The notes beneath the pieces were generated by a model. That model saw only the letters and a program-made list of their open reading frames with translations, ran no database searches and was not told the DNA's origin. 64,000 nt of DNA from Lycorma delicatula (taxonomy: Eukaryota > Arthropoda > Insecta > Hemiptera > Fulgoridae): NCBI RefSeq assembly GCF_047948215.1, contig NC_134463.1, positions 59,517,701 to 59,581,700 of the forward strand. The letters run 5' to 3'. A program made the position numbers and the translations under genes. This document shows positions 1-11,616 of this stretch, piece after piece; position 1 is the stretch's first letter, and each line of letters opens with the position of its first letter.

Positions 1-1364
1 ATATAACTCCGTAAAAAAATCACGTTTTCTTTAAATTCGTAATACTAAATACTCAGCCTTGCGGAACTGAAATCCACATAAAAGTAGCTATAAGACAAAC
101 AGTTCATTAAACGGCATATAACTGTAAAAACGTTTTTTTAGAATAGTGGGAATCAGTAAGGTGTTGATAGTCATTTGTTTTTAATTATGCCAACTTCAAA
201 AAGTTGAAATTTTTCTTTTAATTGATCAATACTGTGTTTTTTAAAGGTTCAATTGAATTTTTGGAAAGTTTATTTTATATAAACATAGCATTTTATATAA
301 ACATATAAACATAGCATATTTTATATAAACACATTACACTCCTTTTTGGCCAGTCATGTAAAAACAAGTGATTCCTTTTATAAAATATTTTAAGTTATAT
401 AAATAACTTAACAATTAAAGTTAATTGTTATAATTAAAAAAATTATAGGCAACTTTACACAAGATATTAGGCACTTGAAATTAGGCAAAATTAATTTCAA
501 GAAAATAAAAGTATCTCATGATGAGCTTCCTTAAGAAATTTCGAAGTGAGGTGGTAGTATTCCATTACTTTCTTCTGTCAGTTAATCATACTTTTTTGTA
601 AATTTATATGTCAAACCTACTAAAATGTAGGTCCGCCCTACTAGTAACACCTTGAAAGGAACTGATTGTATAGTGAGTATATAAGTTGAAAAAAGTAATT
701 ATTGTGGTTGATGCCACTTACCTGTTGATTTCATTCAATAGGGGATTTCCTTTTTGGGTTTATTAAATTTATTATTTTTGAAAATAATTCAATTTAAAAA
801 ATATGTCTTAAATTCTTAAAAAATCAACCCCGACCTCATCGTATTCTTAATAATTTGGCTTTATAAATTTTTATTCTTTAAACTTAATGTGAAAACCTTT
901 TTTATCTCCTTTCTAAAAGATAGATTATCATGATGGAAGTAAACTACCAACTTTATATAAGAGATGATGCTATCAGATGCAATAAAAAAAATTATACATT
1001 TTTAAAAATAATCTTTTTTTTATTAACCTGGTAGATCTGAATCATTACTCCTTTTTTTAAAATAATTAATTATTTAAACGGGTAAGAATAGTTTTCAACC
1101 AATAAGAACAACGTATTAAGCAAACTGTTAACACCCATACCATCTATAGACCAATCAAAAGCCAGAAATCTATGCGGGAAATTTCATTGAGAATTACATC
1201 CAGAAATAGTTTTAGAAAACGTTAAGTCGAAAGAACAAAGTTGATAAGTGCTTAATATAACTTAATTTTTATTTAAACATTTATTGGTAGTTTCATTAAT
1301 AACAATTTATATTCTCTTTTAGACAACAACAGGCTAAACGATCGTAATTATAGCCGCTAATGAA

Positions 1365-1470
1365 AGGTGAATCTTTGTAGCGTATGAAAAAATGTCAAGC
1401 CTGACTGGGATTCAAATCCTCTTAGTGAATGCAAAAACGCTACCACTCCACCAAGAAGGTCGGCATCAAT
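1365..1470 (-). repeat. tRNA-derived SINE, copy 1
   Basis: Read on the minus strand, this shows a pol III type promoter: an A-box-like GGTGGAGTGGTAGC and, about 30 bases on, a B-box-like GGATTTGAATCCCAGTCAGG. A stretch resembling TTTTTTCATACGCTACAAA follows. The same head and post-head sequence occurs in the + strand copy at 11085-11285, so this is a dispersed SINE and not a functional tRNA gene. No cloverleaf with paired acceptor stem is evident. Confidence 0.72.
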
Positions 1471-1974
1471 ATTAATACAGTAGAAATCGCTTACAACGAG
1501 CAAGAATTTAAAAAAATGATCGGTTTCCTATATTACTAATACACAGTAAAGTTGTTTTAACGAGCTAATAACGAAATTAGAGGTCGGTTATAACGACCAA
1601 ATTATTTTCTTTCGAATAATAAATTTTTCTTCGAGTAATTGTGATTTTAAAATTTAGATACAGAAATTAAATGTTAGTCATTTTGTATAACGACGTTATA
1701 CAATTAGACCAGAGAGGCAATGGCCTGTTTCCAGATGCACTAATAAGCCATGTACAGTTTTGTACTGGCTATTTCTGAATTCTGATTCAGAAATGGAGGA
1801 ATTCCATTCCTCCATTATTATGGAGGAAAAGTTTGTACCGGTAGTACGACGATGGAAAATTTGAGTAATTTTACAGTCGATTCTTAAACAAATTTGTTGC
1901 TGCTTTGTAGAGTACATTCGGATGTTTAACTCGAGCTGAAGTCAGTGTACTTTGTGCGAGCGTGTGTGGTGTTT

Positions 1975-2440
1975 TTTTATAACTTTTTTTGGCACAGAAG
2001 AAATATCGGGTGTTAAAAAAAATTTTTCAGTTTGCGACAAATTAGAAAACGGACGTCTAATTTTGACGTGTGTAAAACTCATGGGTTTACTCATGAGTCA
2101 CTGTCTCAACGATTCGAAAGAACCGTTATAACTTAAGAAAAGCTTTCGAAAAAATCAGCTTCGGATAAAGAAGATAAGAAAGACTATGTGAAAAAAAATT
2201 ATTGGATGAATCTCTTATTATTTGGTTCAAAGTAAAAAGGAGTGAAAACGTTCTCATAAATGGACCCATTTTGAAAATTCAGGCGGAAAAATTTGCTGAC
2301 CAGGTAGGATACAAAGGAGACGGTTCTTTGTTTGTAGCGATGGTTGACTGAGCCGATTTAAAAACAGAACGGGAAATCGTTTTTGGTAGAAAACTTTTGA
2401 TTTAGAATTTGGAGAATTATCAGCCAGTGAATTATGACAA
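1975..2440 (+). pseudogene. Tigger/pogo-type transposase remnant (CENP-B-like DNA-binding part)
   Basis: Broken reading frames on + resemble the N-terminal DNA-binding half of Tigger/pogo transposases. The clearest piece (about 2190-2340) contains the block ESLIIWFKVKRSENVLINGP followed by KIQAEKFADQVG. This is the pattern of the second CENP-B-type helix-turn-helix, where LLxWF and ISGPIL precede a KAxxFA helix. Several frameshifts and stops interrupt it, and no DDE catalytic domain follows. Perfect short inverted repeats lie on both sides (about 1779-1802 and 2688-2710), but I could not assign them as the element ends. It is a dead fragment. Confidence 0.6.
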
Positions 2441-2754
2441 GGGACGGAGATTATTATTAACTACCATTGATTCAGTAGAACGATTGGAAATTAATTTTCA
2501 GATCCCCAATTCATATCATAAAATTCTTCATTAAATCATAAATATTATTGACGAATTCACGGCCTTGATTATGAAGAAATTGAAATAAAATAATTTAAAA
2601 ATTTCTCAACAATAAAAAAATCAAATAAAATACAATTTTGTTGCTACAGAATCGTTGGTAGTAAATTATAATTTCTCTGCAGTACGTGCAGTTGTACACG
2701 TACAACTGCTTTTGTCACTGGAATGAATTTTAAGTTGATTTTACAAAGGGTACC

Positions 2755-3172
2755 TCCCCTCCGATCCTGTTATTATGCCAAAAACATAACACAAACAAGT
2801 TAGTCTCGCAACTTCTAGCCTAGAACACCTTGGCTCGCCCGCACTTAAGAGCGGGGAAGTCGGGGTGCTTCCGATGATAGCACGGAGGACCCTGATGGTA
2901 TGAGAAGGAGTGTTGAGGGGAAGGGCATGCGAAATGCTTACCTGGAACCTAGTACGTTATGGCTGGGAAGAGCAGCTCCATTGGGGAGGGTCACCTCGGC
3001 TATTCAGAAGCGGAAGTCGGGTTGTTCCTATGATCCAGGGGAGACCCCGATGAGGGCCTCTGGGGGGCCCAAGTCAGGATAGGTCAATCTGGTACCACGA
3101 CACTTCTGAGCGATCGAGGTAATGCCTTAAGACTGTACCAGGTCGCTCTGGGAGTGTTTAAAAAAAAAAAGA
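2755..3172 (+). mobile_element. GC-rich 3' tail of a non-LTR retrotransposon
   Basis: This block is far richer in G and C than anything around it and ends in an A-rich run (about 3160-3178). Runs such as GGGGAGACCCCGATGAGGGC and GTACCAGGTCGCTCTGGGAG are typical of the untranslated 3' ends of R1-like non-LTR elements. No reading frame in it looks like a real protein; the short open frames on both strands have no recognisable domain. Orientation is inferred from the A-rich end. It could be the 3' remnant of the same class of element as the gag fragment near 8.2-9.0 kb, but no sequence link proves that. Confidence 0.45.
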
Positions 3173-3179
3173 AGAAAAA

Positions 3180-5118
3180 CGTTAGTCTCGCGTAGACTGT
3201 TGGGGCTTTTTCGTTTTTTTTTTCATTTTCACAACACAGGGTCACGAGACGGGCGAGTATCGTAAAAAAACTTACACTTACAAGGTAAAATACAATAACA
3301 CACAAGTAGGAACTCACACGTAGGGGCTTGCCTGTCAAATGAATGTAGATACCAAGTGTGTATTAGCAGGAAGGAGTGGAGGTATCCCTCACAATATTAA
3401 TTTGTTTCGTTTCAAGAAACTAAAACCAATAAACACTAAAAATAAACAAAGGAAATAATAAATTTTCACTGTATTAATTGCATTTATAATGATAACTTTT
3501 AAAATAAATGCTTTTGATTACTATTATTAAAAAAAAAGTGTAAAACTATATAAATAGAATAAATCTATAATAAACTTCAAATAAAATTGTTTCTTATTCA
3601 CTAGATACAATAAAAAGCTGAACAAAAAAAAATTATCTCCATTTAATCAAATAGTTTTTTATTTATTACTATAAACAATTACTCATGATAAATACATGGT
3701 TAATATAGAAATACATTTACAGATAGAACAGTATAACGTGTATTACAAGCATCTTCCTCTCACAGCCAAGCTTGTATTTTCATCTGGCGAATTGTACAAA
3801 TAACTGTAGTATAAGGAATTTTTTTTTAAATTACAAAAAATGATCAAATTTGATGCACCTGAATACCTTAAGAACTATTATGAATGATACCTATGCATGT
3901 TACATTGCGCTAGGCTTTGTGTAAATAACATTTGTAGTAATCATTATAGTAATCATAAACATCATTTATAATAAGATCATTTTAAACAGAATTTACGAGA
4001 GTCAAATATAAACTGAATATACCCATCCTCCCCTCATGTTCACACACGAACCTTGTCTTGAAGGCTCGTATATGAGCATGAAGGAGCTGGTGCAAACGGA
4101 GATGTAAGAAGAGGCTGAACATTCCAGTAGCCCCAGCTTCCATCTTTCTGATCAGCAGCATCTTGTCACAGCAAAAGGTTATTGCCGAGAATTATCCCAA
4201 TAATGAGGGCTCAAATCTCTTAAATTTTGACTAAACTTCATGCAAAGTTTGGGGATATGTCATGTACCCTATTCTACAACTGAGACATTCAACTGAGTCG
4301 ATCTTCATTAAGTTTCATCATTTTTGATATCTTGACACTCCCTCTTTAAATGAATGTATACACAAGTTCAACCGAGTCATCTACCAAATCTTACCTTTAA
4401 GCAAATCAGAAATGAACTGCTTATCTGCAAAAACATTTTAAGTGAAAAAACAGATTATAATTGTTTGGTACTAAGTCTGAAATGTATTCCAAACAAAATA
4501 AAATAAAATTTTCCTTCAAAATTCATGATTAAATTCTGTCATATTTCCAAAATATGGTCTGATAATATCATACAGCAGGTGCCTTACTTTGGTATGATCA
4601 TTTGATGTGAATTTTATATCATAAATGTTTCAGCAACTTAATGTAGATTTTTTAATTTATTATTGTGTTACTGGTTACAAATTTCACCTAAATAATTCTT
4701 TGTTTAAAACCATAATACACAAAACCTTCTTAGTCAATATAGTTGTTTGAATTTTATTTTGTTTTGGTTATTCCATATTCAGGAACCGATGGAGTAGTAA
4801 CTTATGTGATCAAATATTTTGGTATTCCCTCACAGTCATTTTATCTCTAGCATTCTGATTATAGATGTTAATCATCTTTCCTCCTTGGAAAGACTGTAGA
4901 ACTGATTCTAAATAATAATAAGATTCAGAATGTAGTCAAGATACATCAGTAACTAGAGGAACACCTTCACTCAAGTTTCATATAGATCAAGTTCTACTGA
5001 AGGAGATATACATAAATTTAATTAATTTTTTCTATATTTGTCTTATTTTAACATATTTGTTAATCTCGTACTTTAAGCTTTAATTAAAATTGTACATTTC
5101 TTTCATTTATTTTTATAG
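3180..5118. other. No gene recognised; AT-rich intergenic or intronic DNA
   Basis: No frame of convincing length or splice structure was seen. The part from about 4020 to 4380 is less AT-rich and has the look of old transposon sequence, including a TTTGACTAAACTTCATGCAA-like stretch, but no domain is legible. Upstream exons of the transporter whose exon begins at 5119 would be expected in or before this stretch and were not found. Confidence 0.4.
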
Positions 5119-5199
5119 GTCTTAAATTGGATGTATTATTGGTAGTTGCTTTTGGACTATTGGAACTGGAATTAGATATTTAACAATGAATGAAATAAG
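5119..5199 (+). CDS. Transporter exon (SLC49A4/DIRC2-like MFS), with one-base frame break
   Basis: Preceded by TTTTTATAG and followed by GTTCAC, this 81-base exon reads mostly as GCIIGSCFWTIGTGIRYLTM, a hydrophobic transmembrane helix ending in a G-x-G-x-R-Y motif. Early MFS helices of the SLC49 family have this form. The frame breaks near its start at CTTAAATTGG: a fourth A in the run would keep the exon open and give the phase needed to join the exon at 6770. It is either a real pseudogenising deletion or a homopolymer error in the sequence. The family is heme or vitamin-type membrane transporters; SLC49A4 is reported on lysosomes. Substrate here is not deducible. A weak GTTCAC donor adds doubt. 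Confidence 0.55.
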
Positions 5200-5669
5200 G
5201 TTCACTTAGTGAATCTAATAAAAAGTTTAAAAGCACATAAATTTTTATGTATGATTATGTTTTAATTGCTAACTGAAAGATAGAAATGTTATTTATTAGA
5301 CTATATTTAAATAATACAAGTAGATTTACAATACATTTAATACATGTAGTATTAAATTATTAAAGTATACTTTGTTCACATGAAATAAGAACTTGTAACT
5401 TTGAATAAAATGTACTTAGTTTCCTTTCTATAGAGTCTATGTCTATTATTCTCATATAATGTTCTGTGTTACTTAACATATATATTATATGTTATATTAT
5501 GCTTATAAATGCTTGTATGCTTTTATTTCTTTGAAAATTATCTTACAAAAAAAATCAATACAAAAAAAATTTATTTAATTAACAATTAAATCCAATTTAA
5601 TTAACAGTGGAAATTTTTTTTTGGCTTGACATTATCACAGAAGCTTCAAGCTTGTGTATGAGATATGAA

Positions 5670-5770
5670 AATGGAATATTGTTATGTATAAAAAATACCA
5701 TGCGTTACTGAGATTCAAACCCAGGAAATTATACTTATTATCATTATTCTGAATGATCTGTGAAAAACAT
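5670..5770 (-). repeat. tRNA-derived SINE, copy 2 (diverged)
   Basis: On the minus strand the B-box-like GGGTTTGAATCTCAGTAACG is followed by CATGGTATTTTTTATAC, the same order as in the other SINE copies. The A-box end is badly eroded. It lies in the intron between the two transporter exons. Confidence 0.5.
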
Positions 5771-6634
5771 GGCTTCAACCACTGGTATTTTAACAATACT
5801 GTATATACTTTTCAAAATGTTAATGAGAAATTCCTAATTTTTGGACCCACCAGGTTGCAAGGCAGGCAATGCAGCTGACCGTTTAATATTTCTGATTTTT
5901 TACTTTTTAGAACATTTAAATTTATTCAAAACATTTACATTTTTTGAATAATTATTGTAAATTTGGAGTCACAGAATAAACCTCATCAGAATAATTTTTA
6001 TGTTCAGTAAAGTTTTTCATCAATCTTCTTTATGGTTTCTTTAAAACTATTTCTTTTCAAAAATTAAATACATTATGTCAATGGCATAATTTTCTGTTTC
6101 CCTTTGGAAATAGGATGTGCTGTCGGTCCATCCATTCATCTTTTTATACAGTAATATAAGCAGGTTCATATATTTGTCATAAAACGTTCTACATAGTAGT
6201 ATCATTTCATCAGAATCCAAGTCGATAATAAAAATTCACTTAGAATTTACATATTTACTTACATACATCTTTGTTGGGTATCTGAATTATAAAATTATGT
6301 TCAGTGCTTTATGCACAGCCAAGATTTTTCCTCCTCAACAGCAGAGTCATGAAATGCTACCACATTTATGCGGCTTTCACTAAGCGTTTCAAAATTTCCC
6401 ATTTTCCTAATATTTCTTAAATTATTGGTATGTCAAATAATACGGAAAAAACAGAATTCTGGAAGAATATTTATAGTTGCCCATTAACTCAGAGAAGTAT
6501 ATTTGTTAATATAGTTGAATATAATTAATTTAACTGATGTAACAATTTAATCTGTCATAAAATTTATTCTACTGTACATATATGTTGATCCCGATTATAT
6601 TTTTTTAATGATGGATGAATTTTTAATGTATAAA

Positions 6635-6715
6635 AAATGCCAAACCTGGCCAAGATTTGAACCTAAAATGTTCCATATGAAAGGCACCACCATTCTGTCA
6701 CAAAGCAAAGTATGT
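6635..6715 (-). repeat. tRNA-derived SINE, copy 3 (diverged)
   Basis: Minus-strand reading gives GGTTCAAATCTTGGCCAGG followed by TTTGGCATTTTTTATA, matching the B box and downstream part of the family. It sits just upstream of the transporter exon at 6770, within the same intron as copy 2. Confidence 0.55.
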
Positions 6716-6769
6716 AGTCCTTAATGTAAACTTTATAATATTTATTCTTAAAAATTATGTTTTTTATAG

Positions 6770-6879
6770 CTGTGCACATATTGGTGCTTTTGTAAATGCT
6801 ATTACTGGTGTCATATTTGGACCATCTGTTGTTCTATCATCTACTTGGTTTCCAGTTAATCAAACAGTATCAGCTACAG
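6770..6879 (+). CDS. Transporter exon (SLC49A4/DIRC2-like MFS)
   Basis: A 110-base exon bounded by TTTTTATAG and GTATAA. Its reading contains CAHIGAFVNAITGVIFGPS followed by VVLSSTWFPVNQTVSAT. The pattern of a glycine/proline-rich helix and then LS-S/T-TWFP with a polar loop is what SLC49A4 (DIRC2) proteins show at the cytosolic end of an early helix pair. The phase (1 base completing a codon, 1 base left over) agrees with the exon at 5119 once that exon's one-base gap is allowed. The next exon would have to start with two bases of an open codon; none was recognised before 17.7 kb. This may be a gene with long introns, or a decayed one. Confidence 0.65.
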
Positions 6880-6880
6880 G

Positions 6881-6949
<69 letters not shown>
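6881..6949. repeat. (ATA)n microsatellite abutting a splice donor
   Basis: About 23 uninterrupted AAT/ATA units. The first unit overlaps the GTATAA donor of the exon ending at 6879, so the intron starts as a trinucleotide repeat. Length changes here could affect splicing of that exon. Confidence 0.95.
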
Positions 6950-8225
6950 TACAGCATATAACGTTATAGAAATTATTTGTGGCAATATTATGTTTTATCT
7001 ACTTTAATTTTCTGTTTGTTAATTTAACTATTGCTTATCGTATTTAATTTTCATAAGAAATCGAAACAAAACAGTAAATGTAATAAATTTTTTCACATCA
7101 GAAATGATATATTAATTTATACTTCATTCCTAGTTCTGATATAACACATGCAAATTCTTAAAGTACAGTTGGCATAAGTCAGAGTTCCTTCCTTTAAAGG
7201 AATAATATCCTCTATGATCAGTTGCTGAGGTGAACAGTACAGTTATTTAGGGCTGACCATTGCCTGCATTTTGGTGGGCATGGAATACTAATATGCAACC
7301 TAGTATTTACTTTGAATATTTATCTCATTGAAGATTGGAAGATCATTTCATTCCCCACTTTCCCTAGTAAACTTGGTATGTTTCCTACTAAATAAGCTTG
7401 TCAATCTTGGCAGTGACTATATTATATTTGGGAGTACTATGATTTATGATTGTATACATCTATAGTGAGAAAATCATTACTATAGATATGCTGAGCATGA
7501 ATGAACAGGTGTGGCAGAGGGTTGAATGTCATTCTATAACATGCAGTACTAACAAAAACAATGCACTATTGAGATTTATGAAGAAAATTAAAAAATGAAA
7601 CTTAAACTTTCTGATCATTTCAGCCTTTGAATCATCTCTTTATATTAAACATCTTTGGAGCTAAAAATTTCTGAATTCTCATACGCTTTTTCTATGACTG
7701 TGTGTACATTTATACTATATAGTTTATGTTTGTTTATATAATTTTTTTAAATAATCTGCACATTAATTTTAACTCATAACTGATTATGTATTTATTAAAT
7801 AAATTTGTTACTAGAACAATAAAATAAGAGTCAAAAATTAAGGGAAGTTTTTCATCCCTTAGCCATCTTAAAATAATTAATAATCATTTAATTAATTATA
7901 ATTTACAAGCTGAACAACCATTATTCTCTGAAATCAAAACTTATTTATTACAATTAAGGGAATCAATCCTCAGTCAAAATTTGAAAAACTACATTATTTA
8001 TATATTATCCCTTAACAAGACTCACGAATCAAAATGTTGGGCACAAATCGAAATAAATCAAGCCATTACCTACCACAATCTAATGTATTTCTCCTAGGTC
8101 ATGGAGGGCAGTCTGAGATTTGAGATTGTATCAGTGATGTAGATGTCTATAAGATAATTTTATTCTTTTAATTGGTATTGCCTAATACAACAAAAGTTGT
8201 TTATATTTTATAATTTTCTCTTACA
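6950..8225. other. No gene recognised
   Basis: AT-rich DNA without a supported exon or RNA gene. I looked for the next SLC49A4-like exon (a helix with a conserved NY-x-G pattern) and did not see it. Confidence 0.35.
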
Positions 8226-8228
8226 GGT

Positions 8229-9033
8229 TAGGAAGCCTGTCTCTTTTGCCTCAGTTGCTGCCGTGCCTGCACCTAAGTGGGTTGGTCCACCACCATCAGG
8301 CATTGGCAGCCAAAATTAAGTGGGCCACTGTCAAGGTGATCCCGCTTAAACCTGGTCTGGGGGCTTCGTTAGTAGTGATGGAGCTAACCCTTAAGAAGGT
8401 CCTCGACGTGATGAGAGAAAGGATCCAAGTCTCTCGGGTCACAAAAACAAGAGACGATGGTGTGATCTTGGAAGTCATTAGTGAGCAGTGGGTGAAGCAG
8501 CTGCTGGAGGCTGACATTCTGCAGAAGAACAGGTTGAAGGCTCAGTTGCTGGCCGAGTGGAGACTGCAGATAAAGGTAGAGGAGCCCGAAATCCTCAGGG
8601 CCATGCACCGTCAAAACCCTACTTTGGATATGGCCGTCGAGGACTTCCTTAAGGAAACCAAGGTGGTTCAGCAGCTGGGGAAGAAGGAGCTCCAAAAAGT
8701 CACTGGGTTTTAGAGACCTCACCGAAGATCTGGCCAGTGAACGTCTGTTTTTCGAGGTGAAGCTCATGTATGGTTGTCGACCATATAGAAGTCACCCGAT
8801 GCTTCAAGTGTAAGGGCTTTGGTCACACCTCTCTCTGCTGCAGAGTGCAGTCAGAGATGTGTGGTCACTGTGCTCTTCTGGGGCACAGGGTAGTCAATTG
8901 CCCTGCCAAGTGTGCTGCCTGTACCTTGGTGAAAGGCAGTGATGCCAGACACCGGATCGGGGGTAGACAGAGTAGGGCGTATGAGATTGCTCAGACAGTA
9001 GCTGTAAAGAATACAGCTTATGGTGATGCCTGA
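8229..9033 (+). pseudogene. R1/Jockey-type non-LTR gag (ORF1) fragment with CCHC knuckles
   Basis: Two main frames form a broken ORF1 (Gag) of a non-LTR retrotransposon, a nucleic-acid-binding protein. The first (8246-8713) contains VKVIPLKPGLGASLVV and a charged region RERIQVSRVTKTRDDGVILE, in the place of the RRM-like middle domain. The second (8770-9033) has two zinc knuckles of form C-x2-C-x4-H-x4-C (CFKCKGFGHTSLCC and CGHCALLGHRVVNC) and the start of a third (CAAC). Between the frames a stretch is missing and the frame shifts. An in-frame TAA also breaks the upstream part near 8318. No endonuclease or reverse transcriptase follows. GC content is clearly above the surroundings. A dead fragment inserted downstream of the transporter exon. 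Confidence 0.8.
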
Positions 9034-10137
9034 ATTGGGGGAAGCCTTTGTGAAAGTGGTGGAGGCACTGTTGCTGTTGTACTTCCTACTGCAGATAGCA
9101 CCATTACTACCTACTACATTACTGAAGAAGGGGCTTTATTATAATAATGACAGTTATTCTAAAAATATAATTTCATATTATTAGAAATCAATCATTTTTG
9201 ACATATTTGTAAAAATTTCTATCGTATTTTGTCATTGTATAATGTAAGGATAAAGAAAATCTGTTTCTTGGTTGATCATAGTTTCATATATTTTCAACAA
9301 AATTCATCATAAAAGAGCTTCTACCAAGTTAAATTAGTTAGTAAAATCTCTCTTTTAAAGGTTTTTTGAAGATATTCTAAAATATTCTACAGAATAAATA
9401 ATTTGTTTGAAAATTTATGAAGTTGGATTACTTTCTTTTATTACAGAAATTTTTAACAAACTTATATAACAGTTTGGGCTTAAATATAAATAAGAAGTTT
9501 TGTTATTTTGGTTAGCTGATGATTAACTCTTTGAAAAACCTATGATAAATATTTTCATTTGCTTTTAATACAAAATACCTGAGATAGTTTCGGATACCTA
9601 CTAATTAATGATACAAATGATTAAAAATTGTTTATACTTCTGGTACGCTTTGTAGTTATTGAATTAATAATAAAGTAGTAATAATTGATAAAAAGATAAA
9701 TAAATAAATATTATAGAATAAGGATATATTTTGTAAAAAAGTATAAAATAGTAAGTAGTAGAATATTTTATATCTGTATTTTATATTTTTATAATATATC
9801 AAGAATAAGAAAATCGGCAATTTTTATATTATTTGACTTTAAGAAATAGAAATATTTGACTTCTTGGTTTTGCTGCAGCTCTTTGTTCAGAAATGACAGG
9901 TCTACGGATATCACAACTGAAAATACTATTTTTTCTTAATATGGTTTTACTGTGGTAATTATGTATTTTCTTCTTTTTATAAACAATCATAAATCATAAA
10001 AAATAAAAATAATGACTGACTTTTAATATGGTAGACTGTCTCTTAACCAACATACAGATAATTAGGACTAACAGGGTGTTGAATAAAAAAAAAGTTGGCT
10101 TAATGGGTCATCTTTTTTTAAATTTTGTATTAAGCGA
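9034..10137. other. No gene recognised
   Basis: Highly AT-rich. Short residual GC-richer sequence to about 9140 may still belong to the gag element. Nothing else is legible. Confidence 0.35.
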
Positions 10138-11075
10138 TTACATTAAAAATCTGATGTGGACACCACTTGCCTTCCTTGTACACCTATTAAATTACATATA
10201 CACAATTTTTTCTGCACTTCATTTAAACTTATTTCATTTGAAAGTGAGATACAATCCACCAATTCTTTAATAAAGTGGACAGTTAAACAATTGCTAAGTT
10301 GTTAATTATTAACATCAAATATTTATGCAATTATTATTAATTCAACAACCTTACCTGAAACACTAGGATAGAGTAAAAGCTCCTTTATTACTTTTTAAAT
10401 AAATGTATGTCTTATGTCTATTTAACATTATGTTTTTTTAAATTATTATTATGTAACCATCAACAAAATGAAAACAAAAATGAATAATCAGATGTTTCAC
10501 CAAAGCTGATGTGGACATCACTTGACGTACTTGTACACCTATTAAATTATATATACAATTTTTTTAAAATGAAAAATACATAAAATTTTATTTCAGTTAT
10601 AACTTCTGATATTTTTTCATTTTTTTTATTGTTATTATTGAATTATTATTTATTGTAATCTTTTTTTACAATCAAGAGGTTAATAATTATTAATAAATCA
10701 ATATAATTAAATTAAAAAAAAAAGTTAAAAAAAGAAGATGAAGTCTGATTTGAACCGATGTGCCTTCCTTCTATAAGATCCAAATATTTCATTAAGTAAA
10801 ATTTTATTTGGCTCTAACTCTGGAACCAATGAAAATAAGTACCACTTATGATACATCATTGAAAAGGTCTCAATGAGAGCTTATTACTGCAGTTAAGAAA
10901 AAGTCCAAAATCCAAATTTGTTTGGATTTTGGGCTATTTTTGGACACTTTTGGTTTAGTTGATTGCAATCATAAGGGGTGCACAACTAAATGTTACAACA
11001 GTCCTAAAACCAAAATTTAAAATAAAAAAAAGTTTTAACAATCATAAATAATAGAATTAAAGACATGAACACCAC
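10138..11075 (+). repeat. Dispersed repeat family A, copy 1
   Basis: This stretch matches 46900-48300 in the same orientation by long shared words in the same order. These include AAATCTGATGTGGACACC, TCTTTAATAAAGTGGACAGT, AATGAAAATAAGTACCACTT, TTATTACTGCAGTTAAGAA, and GGTGCACAACTA with ACAACAGTCCTAAA. Part of the first section recurs internally near 10507. It has no coding capacity that I can see. Family membership is certain from the pair; the element class (non-autonomous DNA element or old retroelement tail) is not. Confidence 0.75.
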
Positions 11076-11084
11076 AATTAAATT

Positions 11085-11285
11085 AAAATGGCTGATCTCC
11101 ATGACAGAGTGGTAGTGTCTTGGCCTTTCATCCGGAGATCCCGGGTTCAAATCCCGGTCAGGCATAGCATTTTCACATGCTACAAATTATTCATCTCATT
11201 CTCTGGGCAACACCTTAATGAAGCTCATCATTTGAAGCAAAACTTAATGGTGGCCCCTGAAGTTAAAAAAAAATTAAATAAATAA
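11085..11285 (+). repeat. tRNA-derived SINE, copy 4 (best preserved)
   Basis: The head has an A-box-like GACAGAGTGGTAGTG and a clear B box GGTTCAAATCCCGGTCAGG. It is followed by CATAGCATTTTCACATGCTAC, a body of about 100 bases, and an A-rich end with AAATAAATAA. This pattern of tRNA head, unrelated body and A-rich tail defines a SINE. The 65-codon open frame across it is incidental. Confidence 0.8.
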
Positions 11286-11440
11286 ACATCCCTACCATCA
11301 TGATTATAGTGGCGCAGGCATACAATGGTTTTATTTAGTTCCCAACATTTCATTCTGCGGCACTGCAGAATGCTTCAATATTTAACCTTAATTGCATTCT
11401 ATGCCATAAGGCCCCCTATCCAGTTATATAAAGATCAGTG

Positions 11441-11616
11441 ATATAATTTAACCAAACTTAACTTACACTCGCTAACCTTGACTAATTCAAAGTAATGTTT
11501 TGAGTATTTAAATAATGAATTCAGTAATTATTGCAATTATTTATTATTTAAATAATAAAACATTACTGCTAATTAGTTGAGGTTAACGAGCATAGGTTAA
11601 GTTTGGTAAATTTATA
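11441..11616. repeat. Fold-back MITE of about 175 bp
   Basis: The two halves are near-complete reverse complements, with arms of about 75 bases around a short AT-rich centre. The outer part pairs ATTTAACCAAACTTAAC with GGTTAAGTTTGGTAAAT, and the inner part pairs CTAATTCAAAGTAATGTTTT with its complement near 11560. There is no coding sequence. This is the form of a non-autonomous hairpin DNA transposon. Confidence 0.75.

Noticed and set aside
2900..3082. 60-residue frame on +
   Set aside because: Lies in the GC-rich untranslated tail of a retroelement; no domain.
3084..3338. 84-residue frame on minus
   Set aside because: Runs across the A-rich end of a retroelement tail, giving a poly-phenylalanine stretch; not gene-like.
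8296..8767. Two minus-strand frames opposite the gag fragment
   Set aside because: Antisense shadows of the R1/Jockey-type gag, which has clear zinc knuckles on +.
10028..10270. 80-residue frame on +
   Set aside because: Overlaps dispersed repeat family A and is broken in the second copy at 46.9 kb.
11085..11160. Functional tRNA gene
   Set aside because: A and B boxes are present, but no acceptor stem pairs and a SINE body follows; other copies show the same structure.
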